A stretch of DNA of 64,000 bases from Bryum argenteum (GCA_037043015.1 CM073321.1:31784101-31848100), one strand, 5' to 3'. Positions 34,985-46,386 are shown, numbered from the stretch's first letter. Made by a program: numbers and translations. The notes: generated by a model from the sequence alone, not told the origin.

Positions 34985-37136
34985 TACAGGGCGGGTTACA
35001 CTGTCAACACACCAAGGTGATGACAATTGCCATTTGCGACATGCAATCTGAGACTAAGGACGCACAATCATTTCTTTGGAGGATGCTTAACAAAGTTATG
35101 GCGCGTCATGGTGTCGTCAACGTCAATTTCAAAGGTTTCATGGCTGACGGCGCTCAAGTCAACTGGAACGTTGTTTGAGAGATTTACGGGACGGGAGACA
35201 AGACTGTATGCATGAAAGAGAAAGAGAGATTGTGTCTACTCCACTGGACAAAATGCATGCACAGAATAACAAACTTATACGTACCCCGGTGCTCCGCGAT
35301 GAGCATAAGCGAAGCTGTACACAATATAAGGATGCAATCAATATGGACGAGGCCGAGACACGCTACCTTGCAATTCGGTTGTGGTGGATGTCAAGTGAAG
35401 TTGTTACAGATTTAAATTTTCCAGCCATGGAATCTTGGCTGGCGCGTTGGCATTTTCGTTACAGGCAATGGAGAGGCTTCATGGATATTGTAAGCGTGCT
35501 TTAACTTTTGTTTCTGTGATATGCTTAAATATTTCTCTCAATGTACCATCCACCACGGCACTTTCCATTCTTCTCATACCTCTACTCTGTAAACATGCCT
35601 CCCTTGTGCCGCCACTCCCATAATTCATTTTCCTACACGGACCACATATTCTTGTACATGCATTTGTTTAGATTTACGTAACAGTTGGTTTTCCAATTCC
35701 AACAGTCGAAATGACCTAATTTGACTTTATGCAGGACCTTACTGATGAAGAAAAAGCTGAAATGCCAATGTGCAATTTGGCTGAAACCATCCACGCTGCG
35801 TGGTCAAAACAGTCCAGTAAAGACGTTCAGGATATTTTTGAAGCATCGGTGGACAATTTTGTCAGGGCATTCACGCAATGCACACGTTACAATGCTTTTC
35901 TACACGGTAAAAGCGGTGGTACAGGACTGGACAAGGAGGTACTGCACTTCAGGCTCGCAGGTCGAAGTAGGAATCTAAACACAATGTATAAAGCCATGGA
36001 AGCCATCCCTGGTGCTAAGGACTTCCTAGTTGCGGACCCTAATTATGCTGGCGAGGAAGTTTTTGGATCAAGTAAAAGGCGTTTGGAAACGCAACCTGGT
36101 GCTGATGACGATTCCCATTGGTTCGACAAGGTTAACTTCTCTCAGCCAAAGTACTCCAAAAGGAGAACACGCTCTCAGGGATCTCCTTCTACTTCTATTC
36201 AATTAGATGACGTAGACGTAGATGATATTCAAGCGGCTGCGCCAGTTCCAACTGCACCCATTGTGCATGTCACTGAAGTCCAAGAAGATGATTGTGAGTA
36301 AAGAAAAATTGCATATCTGTCGTGTTCCTGCAAATAGCAATCCGACTTTTATTGGAAACCGGAGCACATCAAAGCAATGCCAGCAAAAGATCAATGGGCC
36401 AGCAGGCCCAGCACCTACATTCCATGGAACTCGTCATGATCGCCCGAAGAACCTTGACATCAAGCAATTTTTCTATTTCTGTCCAGATGATCTGAACAGG
36501 TGTGCTAAAGGCCCCCGCAGAAGGTGGATTACGGATCTAATTCTTGATGTCCCAACGGTTTGGCCTCTTTAGAAAGGAACAAATCTAACTATGTGTGAGG
36601 TCTTGGCACTTCAACAAGCGGAATTCCAGCTACAACAGAAACAACCAATGCCGATGGAGCGTCAGTTTGGATATAACGTTGCCATTGCGGATCAAATTGA
36701 AAGCATCCCAATCCCAACACAACCAGATAAGTACATGACGGTGCGCAACGGCAAATCCTGCAAGCGTTTCGTCACTCGTAAGAACTCGGAGAAGCAGCTC
36801 GCAAGGTGGGAGTCGGCAACGCTTCTAGACGCAGAGATGGTCCGGATCACCCTTATTCCTAACCCAGGTATCGGAGCAGTCATTGATCTGAAATCAACCA
36901 GCGGGTCAGAGGCAGCGGAGTACAAGCTTACGATAGGATCATTCTCTAGCTGCACTTGTATTGATTTCACAGATATGGCAGTGCACCACAAAGGGCGTGG
37001 AGGATGGTATAACTGCAAGCACCTATGCTACATTTTCCGCATGGTTTGTGGATTCCGACTCCAAGACGACCACCTCGTGACGGCCCCCACCTTAAGCTTC
37101 AACAAGATAAAGCGCGTACTGCTTGCAGGGATTTAG
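34981..37136 (+). pseudogene. Mutator-like transposase with SWIM finger (lightly damaged)
   Basis: The first exon part (34981-35489) holds IAICDMQSETKDAQSFLW, FKGFMADGAQVNWNVV and ERLCLLHWTKCMHR, which fit the MULE transposase core. The Asp in FMADGA is a catalytic candidate. An intron at 35490-35734 joins in phase. The next exon ends near 36293 before a strong GTGAGTAAAG donor. The last exon ends at 37136 and carries the SWIM-type CTC...CKH finger at about 36957-37025, typical of MULE transposases. There is one stop near 35176, one near 36570 and one frame change near 35330. The 5' end is not resolved. It encodes the enzyme that would move this element and its deletion derivatives. Confidence 0.75.
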
Positions 37137-37339
37137 GATAGGATCTCAGTACAAAATTAGTAGTTCTTGTTCACCAAGGTCCACGTCAAAGCCTTTGGTG
37201 TCTAGACTACCAAAGTGGTTTAACCAACATCCCACTTTTAAAAGTAAATGTTGTGACTTCAGATTTCTTTAATCATGAACATAGCTCACAAACATTTTGG
37301 ATGCACCACCTTATCTTGAGTTTCGTTTTGTTGTTCAAT

Positions 37340-37460
37340 TTCAACCCTCGCTCACTCTCACTCTGTTCACCTTCGCTCACTCTCACTCTGTTCATCCTCG
37401 CTCACTCTCACTCTCTTCACCCTCGCTCACTCTCACAGTCTCACTTTGTTGACCCTCTCT
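37340..37460. repeat. CTCGCTCACTCTCACTCTGTT tandem repeat
   Basis: Four to five units of about 30 bp sharing CGCTCACTCTCACTCT, located between the transposase stop and the right end of the Mutator-like element. The strand is pyrimidine-rich. Confidence 0.75.
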
Positions 37461-37868
37461 CACTCTGTTCAACTTCTACCCTCGCTCTAACGACTAACGT
37501 CACCGTCAGAAGCATCACCCTGTCACAAGTATCTTACCCCTTGCACACCCTCCTTGCATGCCACGGCGCACCATGTCTAGCACGGCGGGCCCGCCTGTGT
37601 GTGGAGCGCGCCCCCGCCTGCACAGTGAACTCGCCCCCGTGTGAAGTGAGGACGAGTCATACCATTCCAGTTCATCGGCCACAAACGATAAATTCTTCAC
37701 ACGGTAATGGGTTTATGCAATGAACCCCCAACCCTATAGCCGTCACCTTCTATATTGATGATTTTGGTGTACTCTGCTTAATTTCCACTCAAAAATCTGA
37801 TCATTGCTCTTGAAAATCTGCTCACCGCTCACCACTCACTGCTCACCGCACGCACCGACACCACCTTG

Positions 37869-40571
37869 GGAGATTGAGTCAAGAATTGGATTTGCAAAAT
37901 CCGCGTATGGGGTGTCCATATGCACCGATGGTTGGGACGATGTTAATCGTAGGCCCCTTATGAATGTGATGACGACGTGCCCACTTGGAGATGTATTTCT
38001 AGAAAGCATTGACACCACTGGGCAGACAAAATCTGCGACGTATATAGCAGACAAGCTCAAAGTATTCATTGAGAAGGTGGAACCTAAGAAGGTGACTGCA
38101 GTGTGTACGGATAATGCTGCAAACATGCTTGGAGCAATGAAATGTATTATGGAGGAGTATCCATGGATTTTCTCGCAAGGATGCATGGCTCATGCTTTGG
38201 ATCTCTTATTGGCAAAAATCGACATCTTCAAAGACCTTATCGAGAGGGCAAGGAAGTTGTGCCATTATATTAGAAACCATCATGCAACAATGGCAACATT
38301 TTGTGAATTGAGTCCTAAACTCTCAATCCTAGTGCCGGGGGAGACGCGCTTTGCATGCAATATGTTGATGATGGACTGACTCGTCAAACTCAAGCCTGTC
38401 CTAGAGGCACTAAAAGACCATCCCCGAGTTCAGAACTATACCAATACACTGAGGGACAGAATAGGAGGGGAGCGGACAACCACCGCCATGCGCAATATCG
38501 TGCGCACCATTGAGGATGGGGCCTTCTGGCTACGGTGCAAGAATTTTCATTTTCATGACGGAGGAGGTTTTTAAAGCATTACGCGTGTTTGATGGCCGAG
38601 AACCCAAAATGGGTAAGGCATGGCTCATACTACTAGGATTGCATCAACATGTGACTTCATTCAAGGATCCACCATTTAGCGTCCGACGAGATATTGCAAC
38701 AATATTGGAGGATTCATTCAAAGTGAGGAGGGCCATGTGTTTTACGGATCTTCACTATGCAGTTGCCCTCTTGAATCCATATCTCAAGGAAAATGCAGCG
38801 CTAAAGCAAGATGGCGTAGCCCTCCATGCGCTATATCGTGTAATTCAAAAATTAAAAGACGTGGTGGGCGTGAAGTATGAAGACGTCATATCCGAATTAC
38901 AAGAGTATGACGAAGGTACAGGGCCATATAGCCCGGACATTGCCTTCAACATCCGTGCAATGAACATGCTCCCCCATCAATGGTGGTATAGGATTGGAGA
39001 TAATTACCTTTCCAAAATAGCGGTACGCATATTGTCTCTCACATGTTCAGCTAGTTCCTGTGAGCGTAATTGGAGTGCTTACTCATTTGTGCACAATAAG
39101 AGCTGAAATTGGTTAGCCCCAGAAAAGGCAGAGACATTAGTGTATATCTATACCAATGGCCGTGTATTACAAAAAAGACCAGGGCCGGAACCACTTTGCT
39201 GGTATGAAGACAATGTCAACTCAGTGGATACAGACCCAGATGCCCTCGGCCCAGTTCCGGTAGATGAGCCCAACCGAGAGTTCATAGAAGAGGAGGACAA
39301 TAGTAATATGGAAGCCAATTGGGAAGGTAGAGAATACTAACCAAGTTTAGATCTCTGGGCTGGAGGTGCGGACCTTCTAGGGGAGAGTAGGGAATATTAC
39401 GGTGAAAACGATGCAATGGACGATGACCAAGAGCCAATCCGTTGGGGTGCTGGAGCATGGAGTACAAGTCCTACTCGTCGCATTCCATCGCCAGACAATC
39501 GCCCCGATGTCGGCATCAATCAAGCGTGGATTACAGTATCGGATTCGGAAAACGAAGATTCAGATCATGGGCTAGATCGTGAAGCAAATCAAACCATACC
39601 CGCTCATGATGTTAACTACAACCACCCCTCTTTCGGAAACAATGAGGACAATGAGCAGAACGAGGGAGAAGATGGTATAATTGGTACTATTGGAACTTCC
39701 AATACCTATACAACAATTGTAGATCATTTTGAAGATGTTGCCCTGCGAGAAGTGGGAAATAGCCCAAATGCATCAAGATTGGGAGGGATTGGGAAAACTA
39801 TTACACCCGTTGGTGCGCCCCAATGTCTTGATCCAAATCTCAGTAGGATTTACGTTGCATTCGAATTCACCGATGATGTTGACCCAATACACGCAGATAT
39901 TCCGGTCTCCAGAACAATATCTGGGCTAAATACACCTACACCAAATACTAGTGGAGGAGCAACAAATGCTAGTGTAAGAGCTTCCCAATCTGATGGGTCC
40001 CGTGGGAGGCCTCCATCATTCAATGGGACAATACCACCAAGCACGTGGAAGAAACGGAGCTAGAGGGCATGGGGGAACTAACACTCCTAGCGGAAACATA
40101 GACCGCAGAGGGTTTGGAGGCTCAACATCCACTACAAAACGGATACGGCCTAGAGGCATTGCAGAGACTCTAGATGGAGGGGGACAAAATGTTGGCGATG
40201 TCTTGTCTTCCAGGCCAAGTAGACGTTCTTCATTAGGAATAGAGGGGAGGAACCTAAACACGGTAATTGAACCATTCGTGGACACATATGTTCGTGGTCG
40301 CACTTCATCAACACCAGCATTTGTTGTTCCTAGAGGACCGCCGGTGAATTCGGATGGGGAGTGTCCTAGAGCAAAGAGACACAAGGTTATTAGACTTGAG
40401 GAAAACCTATACGGCGAAAAAAAAGCCCTTCTTCGCAATGAGTCTACTTGTTCTTCAAGTGGTAGCGACGACGATGATGATATTGAACGTGGCAACAACA
40501 ACGACGGCGATGACGATGATGGTGTTCTAGAGTGCGATGAGGCGCCAGATGATGATGACGTTGTTATCTAA
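37869..40571 (+). pseudogene. hAT transposase, 3' part (DUF659, hATC dimerisation domain, acidic tail)
   Basis: It continues directly from 30875. The DUF659/catalytic part has GVSICTDGWDDVNRRPLMN and AVCTDNAANMLGAM, a likely pair of catalytic Asp segments, followed by GCMAHALDLLL. The C-terminal domain at about 38950-39180 reads WWYRIGDNYLSKIAVRILS, then CSASSCERNWSAYSFVHNK and a LAPEKAETLVYIYTNGRVL helix. These are diagnostic of hAT dimerisation domains. A long hydrophilic tail ends in an Asp-rich stretch at 40571. Stops lie near 38377, 39104 and 39338, with frame changes near 38510 and 40050. It belongs to the giant element by orientation, promoter and position. Confidence 0.88.
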
Positions 40572-40917
40572 GTCCTGTTCCGAGATCCTAACATGGAGGG
40601 TACATGCACTGAATGGGTGCATCGATCAAATCGTTTTAATAAGTAGAATGGACTTATATTATCTATTCGGGTATTTTAGAACTTCTCATCATTATTGTAG
40701 TCTTTATTAGACACTATTATTAGTCTATTATAGTGCATAAGTTTCTTAAAAAAGAAAAAAAAAATAGAGAAGTTCAGATTATGTGTTGTGGGAATATATA
40801 TAATTTCCTTATATCTACGTTGTATCGTTATTCACTATGAATTATATAATATCATATTATTATTCATGATTTCTACTTTTTACTACATTACATTTGCCTT
40901 ATGTATGAAAAATAAGG

Positions 40918-41096
40918 CAATTTCTCTTATTCGATGCATGTGTACTTTGTCATATGACATATTTAATTGCATTGTTTTTATTTGAGTGCACATACTTACT
41001 TACTCCCACCCCTCCCCACTCTTTCAACTGCTCATATGCATACTTTGCCAAATACCACTCAACCTATGCATGAATCAATTTGTAAATACTACGATA
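40918..41096 (+). repeat. 3' flanking module, copy 2
   Basis: It matches the module after the kinase-like gene (18753-18897), with a short insertion near 41000. Its place after the transposase stop supports a role in transcript ending. Confidence 0.8.
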
Positions 41097-41194
41097 TTTC
41101 TATTTAAAGAAATTCTCAAAAAAATAAAATAAAAAACTTCTCCAAAAATTTTAAAAAATAATTAAATGAAAACGCAACAACCACCCATACCTTT

Positions 41195-41665
41195 TCCCCT
41201 AAACCCCCCCTTACTCCCGCCCTACCCCCCTGCCTCCGCCCTACCCCCCTAATCCACCTTATTCCCTCCCTTGCCCTACCCCCTCTCCCTCGCCTCCTAC
41301 CCCCATCCCCCCGTCCTACCCTTCGTCCCCGCCCCTACCCGCCCGTCCCCGTCCCCGCCCTACCCCCGCCCTACCTCCCCTCCCCCGCCCTACCTCCCTC
41401 CCCCCCCTACCCTCTCTCCCTACCCCCGCCCTACCCCTCCTCCCCCCCCCCTACCCCCCCCCTCCCGCCCTACCCCCCCCCCCCCCCCTACCCCCTCTCC
41501 CGCACCGCCCCCCCCCCTCTCCCGCGTTGCCCCATCGCCCTCCTCCGCCCTGCCCCCCCCCCTCCCTCGCCATGCCTCCCCTCCTTTTCTCCCGCCCCTA
41601 CCCCCCCACACTTGCCGCCCTACCAAAGTTCACCCGCCCCTTCTAAATTCACCCGCCCTAAAAAA
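41195..41665. repeat. C-rich right subterminal tract
   Basis: CCGCCCTACCCCCC-type units on plus, grading into TTCACCCGCCC units next to the right end. It is the reverse complement in kind of the tract in the third copy at 63440-64000. The proline-rich frame here is an artefact. Confidence 0.85.
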
Positions 41666-41861
41666 AGTTTACCCGCCTTGGCACAACTTCACCCGCCCCG
41701 ACGCCACGATGGACTTACACGTCACATCCTACGTGGCTTTTTATTGCAAAGTTTCTTACCCATGACAAAATTACACGCCTCCTACTATCAAGGTGGGCGG
41801 GCATGCCCGTCCGTCCGGGACAACTTGTACGTTCGTTGTGTCCGCCCGATTGCCTCAACAC

Positions 41862-41880
41862 GCCCAATATGACAACCTTG
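41862..41880 (-). repeat. hAT terminal inverted repeat, right
   Basis: Read inward it is CAAGGTTGTCATATTGGGC. GTGGTTAT follows it at 41881-41888. Confidence 0.9.
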
Positions 41881-41888
41881 GTGGTTAT

Positions 41889-42724
41889 GGTTGCTTTATT
41901 GGGATGATTGTACTTTGCTGAATTGCAGTTTTGATTAGTTAGTGTGCACCACGTGTAAGGGTAGCGCAGAAGCGTTGCCCAATTTTGAGGCTGAATTCAT
42001 AAAGTTAGGTTAAAAAATCGAGAATTTGGGATCAAGCGCGGAAGCGCTGCCCAATTCATTCCAAACTTCATGGTTCATCTTGGAATGATTTAAATGATTG
42101 TCTAGAGGGCTTGTTAAGGTGTCCATTGCTTGGAAGGATTGTATTGGTTGCACCTCCCCACGGCCCAACTTGTGAGCTAGAACCATACAATCGGGATTTA
42201 GCCTCACAGTACCTCAAAGCCCTTTGGGGGGATACTATGTCAAGTTTCCTCAAGGCATTAGTAACTAGGCTAGAAACTAGCGTAGTTATAGTGTCCACCC
42301 TTGAGAGGGAGAAGTAGTATTGTTCCAATTTCCCCTTGTCCAGTGGCCATCGGGATATTAGCATTACGAACGGACACTTCATTCACGCCGGCCCCTTAGA
42401 AAGAGACCAGGGTTTCTATCTATCTATCCCTACTATATTACATGGAGATGCAACTTTCCAACTCAAAAAGTAGAACAAACCATAAATAGTAAAATAAAAT
42501 AGAAAAGGGAAAGAAAACAACAAAAGCTAGGAAAAAAAACAAAGAAAACGATAAAAACAAGATAAAGTACTAAACAAAAATGAAAAAACTTCCAAAAAAA
42601 TATAAGCAACAAAAGTTTCAAATAAATTCGAAAAAGAATTCTTGATATAAATTTTTTCGATAAAAAAAATAATAAAAAATAATTTTTAAAAAATAACAAA
42701 ATAATAAAAATATAAAAAATAAAA
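41889..42724. other. Non-coding flank of the giant hAT, with A-rich tract
   Basis: Before the insertion this DNA was contiguous with that left of 16336. An octamer-like phrase GAAGCG(T/C)TGCCCAATT occurs twice (about 41971 and 42042). The part from 42470 to 42720 is A-rich. No gene is seen. Confidence 0.4.
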
Positions 42725-42975
42725 AACCTTTATGCTGCCGAACGGCCCTCCTTAGCCGCCCTACGGCAGCGCAGACCTCCGCATGCGCGGAGGGAAGGTG
42801 GGCAGTCCCCCAGGGCTGCCTACCAGGCCGGGCGCGCTATATGGCCGCCGCCGCTTGCTGGCCGGACTGGCGAGGGTGGGACTCGGTCGTCGCCTGCCCT
42901 CTACAGTCACCTGCCTTGTGATAGCGGCGAGGTAACAAAGGAGGGTATAAGTACCCCTCTCCACATTTTATTTTC
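42725..42975 (+). promoter_or_regulatory. GC-rich island ending in a TATA-like motif
   Basis: A 230-bp GC-rich island with small palindromes (CTCCGCATGCGCGGAG near 42777) ends in GGGTATAAGTACCCC at about 42935-42949. T-rich DNA follows. This layout resembles a promoter or an LTR U3/R region, but no gene follows that I can name. Confidence 0.3.
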
Positions 42976-43920
42976 ATTAATTGCAACTAATTACATATGT
43001 TGAAGGTGGATATTTTTTGGAACGACAAGAAATAATCACCATTTCAACCTTTTATACAAAATAAAATAGGGTTTCTTTGTTAAGAATTCCAATTTTACAT
43101 AATTTCACAAGTTCTTGTAAATTTTTTTTGCAATTCTAAGGTTTCATTGGAAATTAATGTTTTTTTACCTTTAGGGTTTTGTATACTTTATTTATTTTTT
43201 TTGTTTCATGGTTTTTTGTGTTTATATGAATTTTCATACAATACAAGGGTTTCATTGCAATATTTTTTTGTAGCTGCAAGGATTTATATAGTTTAAAATA
43301 TTTTGTTGTTCCATACTGTTATGTGGTTGTATAGGTTCTAATAGTTTATTTTGGAGTTTTAGGATTTCATTGCAATCCTTTTATGTAGTTATAAGATTTT
43401 TTGTTGTTTGTGATTTTTTGACCTTTTGCAATTTTTATAGTTTTTCTTTTGCGATTTTAAAATTCTTTTGCTATGGTCTTTTCAAGTTCTAGGTTTTTTG
43501 TTTGTTTGTTTGTGGTTTTTGTGGATTTTGTATTAATTGTTGTATATTGGGCTTCAAAGTTTGTTTCAAATTTTAGTTTTTATTAAATTGAGGCCTTATA
43601 TAACCCATGAGTTTCATTGCAAAACCATTTTTGGATTTATTTATGATAGTTTTTACCCTTAAGGTTTTTGTAATTTGTAGTTTTTTGTGTACATAGATTT
43701 TTTTTTGGGTTTTTTGTGGTTTTAAAATTTAAGAAAAACTTACAATTTTTTTCGGTTGATTTAAAAGTCATATGTGTTTGTAAAATCATCATTTTTTATA
43801 ACAGTGTCGAATCGCTTCTTACTAAATTTTATTTTGAAAATGTACTTTTAGAACAAACCAACGTAAAAATATAAAATTTTATTTTTTGAATTCATTTAGT
43901 TTTAAAATAATAGATATTTT
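42976..43920. repeat. T-rich DNA with a degenerate recurring GTTTCATTGCAA phrase
   Basis: The phrase TTTCATTG(C/G)AA recurs near 43141, 43247, 43366 and 43607 in a T-rich context with AGGGTTTTT-type words. This suggests a decayed tandem structure of roughly 110-120 bp or low-complexity drift. Confidence 0.35.
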
Positions 43921-43922
43921 GA

Positions 43923-44099
43923 ACAACACCTTTTGAAAGGGCAAATACCGAGCACGCAATTTCAAGTTATGAGGGTTTCTACTTCAATCGAGTGGGGGTG
44001 AGGTTTCGCTGCGTAGGTGAAGACGGCAATCTTACGTTTGTGGAGGCATCGTTTGTTTCGACGAAAATTCAGGGTGGCACCGAGTGCCATTTGGAGTGA
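43923..44099 (+). CDS. Short conserved-looking ORF, unrecognised
   Basis: A 58-codon frame without a clear start, including SSYEGFYFNRVGVRFRCVG and GNLTFVEASFVSTKIQGG. The aromatic/glycine pattern and balanced composition differ from the T-rich DNA around it. It looks like part of a real protein, perhaps a last exon. I do not recognise the family. Confidence 0.25.
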   Translation, partial: TTPFERANTEHAISSYEGFYFNRVGVRFRCVGEDGNLTFVEASFVSTKIQGGTECHLE

Positions 44100-46386
44100 T
44101 AGATCCTATTGTGGCGGAAGGGGCAATGGATTATGCAGAGTCCTGATTGCATGAGAGATGCAGCCATGTGAAGGGCGAGAAGCTACACCTACCACCGGGA
44201 AAAATAACGAGAATCGGAAAGTGTCGGATTGATAGCGGAAACCGTCCAGACTTGCAGTGATAGGTTTTATACAATACGTATTGTAAAAAATGCAATGTAC
44301 GTTTGGACGATAACAGATGTATATGTATTTTGTGACAAGAAAGCATGTAATGTTTTATTTGAAGTATTGTAAACAAAACTTTCTTTCATCATGAATGTAT
44401 TTAAGTTTTAAGTTGCAATAAATGTATGTTTTTATATGAACTATTCATTACTAAAATGTTGATAAAATATCATGAGTATATTATCGATACTTGTATAGAA
44501 GTTTTGCATGTTGCAATGACATTTATTTAGGTGTACATTGTCGTTAAGAAGACATGGTATCAACATTGATAGTACTTTGGTATACCAATTTGAAAGAATT
44601 AGGGGTTTTGGTGAAAACGGATTACAAATGTACATTGCACTTCTTGGGTGCAAAATTAACAAATTCGATGTTCTTTTCTCTCTAAGCAGCGGATTCTCCA
44701 ATTCCATGTACCAAATGACTTATACTTGCAGAAGTTATTGTGACTGTTCTCTCAACATAATTTGTACTTGACTATGTGATTTGAACTTTTGGCAACATAG
44801 CTCCCTCCATTCGTAGAAATGCCTTTCTTTAATTCAGTAGTTGAAGCTTTGAGTAATTAGTGTTTCTTGTTCAAAATTTTAAATTATAGAATCTGTTGCC
44901 AGTCTCCATAACTAATAAGGGCTTATTTGTCTAGAAACTAATCACCTCTTACTTCATAATATGGAAGTCAAGACAATGGAAGTGTGTCTTTTAAATACGA
45001 TGCAATATTCAATTGCAAATCCGTCAATAGTTATTATGTTCTATCTAAAACTCCTAGGTCAAAGTTTTGCAATCTACCTTTGTTTTCAAGGTCAAGTTTA
45101 CAAATTAGAAATTTTACTTTAGTAGCTACGCCTTTGTTGAAAGAAGTTCATACATCATGCAGAAGTTTCTAGGCACGTACCAAGGGTAGAGTACCGGTAG
45201 GTGATTTTGCTACAAATAAGCACTCACCCACGTCAAGCTCTGCTTAAGTGACTGCATACACTAGAAAGCTCTTCTAGTCTTGATAAGTTTTGTTACTAGT
45301 GTAGCACAAGCTTCCAACCCTTCAAACAAGTATGTACTAACTCATTGATCTGGTAATCTTTGAGTAAGTAACATCTGAGCCTAGATTTTTGTTGTTGGTT
45401 TCTATAAGATTGGATAACTCCACAAATTGTAAGCGCACTAGATTTGACATTATTAGGCATGGTCTTGCATCAAGGGAGGTGGACGCACAGCTTTGAGAAG
45501 AATTAGACTGTGAGGTGGCTGCTCAGGTGGAAGAGCATCAAGTTCGTAGAACACTTGCCAATTGTGGATACCAAATCACACATTGAAATTGTGGTACAGA
45601 GCAACTTGTCAGGGCGCTTACAATTGCCAACAAACCTGTAGAACCGTACTCAGACGTAATGAGTAGGAAAGATTTTGTACAAATGGCTAACAATATCGTG
45701 CAGCGCATAGTTGAAGAGTTGAATACTTGTCATGGTCTTTTGAGTAGGCATAGGATCATAGATAAGGTCAAGAAGATAACGTAGTTTAGCCTTTGTTTTT
45801 TCATTACTATCCTCATCTACTAGAAGCAAAGGCTATTGAAACATTTCTAGAGAGTTTTAAAGTTGAGCTTAAAGCTCTTAAAAATTCCAACTTCAAACAC
45901 TTTTTTGGCTCAAATCAGAGCGCTGCTGGACAATGCTTTTGGCTCTCGACTTTCAGGTGTTCGATCCGTGTAACGTGCTCTACAAACTAAGCTAATAACA
46001 TTATACGTATTGTCGACCACCAAAGCTCACCTAACAAAGCAACATCAAAGTTCATGTGATTGCAAAGATAGAAGCAGCAAGATGGCATGGGTTATTTGGT
46101 GAAGAAAACTGTAAGGACCTACCAGCATGAGCATACTAGCATTAGTCCTTATAAGTAGGATATTGTTTGTTAGAGGATTGGTGTGAGATCTTACAAGTTC
46201 CATCCCACACCAAACCATGCACTATGCTGTTGCTTCTACTTCTACTTACTATTAAATTCTTTAATTGTTGAATCAAAAAAATTGAAGATAGTGACCATGA
46301 TGGTTGAACAAAAATATGCTAGTGGAATCCCGAAGTAGAAACTTTGAGAGATGAGTGTTTCTTGTTCGAAATTCAAACCATAGTAT
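44100..46386. other. Non-coding DNA, no gene recognised
   Basis: A phrase around GTGTTTCTTGTTC(A/G)AAATT occurs at 44861 and again near 46353 with partly similar flanks, hinting at an old duplicated piece. Nothing else could be supported. Confidence 0.35.

Larger units (their letters stand above)
30876..37868. mobile_element. Mutator-like element (MULE), ~7.0 kb, two genes
   Basis: Flanked by a perfect 10-bp duplication (GGAGATTGAG), in the 9-10 bp range of Mutator elements. The ends are imperfect inverted repeats sharing TGCGTGC followed one base later by GTGAGCAG. Further GAGCGGTGAGCAG words follow just inside both ends. Removing it rejoins the hAT transposase reading frame at KEIE followed by SRIGFAKSAYG. 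It holds a spliced minus-strand gene and a plus-strand SWIM-finger transposase gene, divergent from a GC-rich centre. The perfect duplication suggests it is younger than the giant hAT. Confidence 0.85.
16344..41880 (+). mobile_element. Giant hAT DNA transposon with cargo genes (25.5 kb)
   Basis: Terminal inverted repeats of 19 bp match at 17 positions: CAAGGTTGTCATACCGGGC on the left, and CAAGGTTGTCATATTGGGC on the right read inward. Both sides carry the same 8-bp duplication GTGGTTAT (16336-16343 and 41881-41888). TIRs of CAAGG type and 8-bp duplications are hAT hallmarks. Inside, left to right: G-rich tract, kinase-like gene, C-rich tract, coiled-coil/RING gene, G-rich minisatellite, C-rich tract, hAT transposase gene, C-rich tract. 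All three genes point right. A CACTA element and a Mutator-like element are nested in it. Without these two, the element would be about 14.9 kb. The intact TSD shows it arrived as one unit. Confidence 0.92.

Noticed and set aside
16985-40571. Restoration of stops by U-to-C RNA editing, as in organelles of some seed-free plants
   Set aside because: The genes are nuclear, and frame changes are also present, so decay is the simpler reading.
16344-41880. A virus-derived or Polinton-like origin for the giant element
   Set aside because: No capsid, packaging ATPase, DNA polymerase or retroviral-type integrase is seen; termini, duplication and transposase are hAT.
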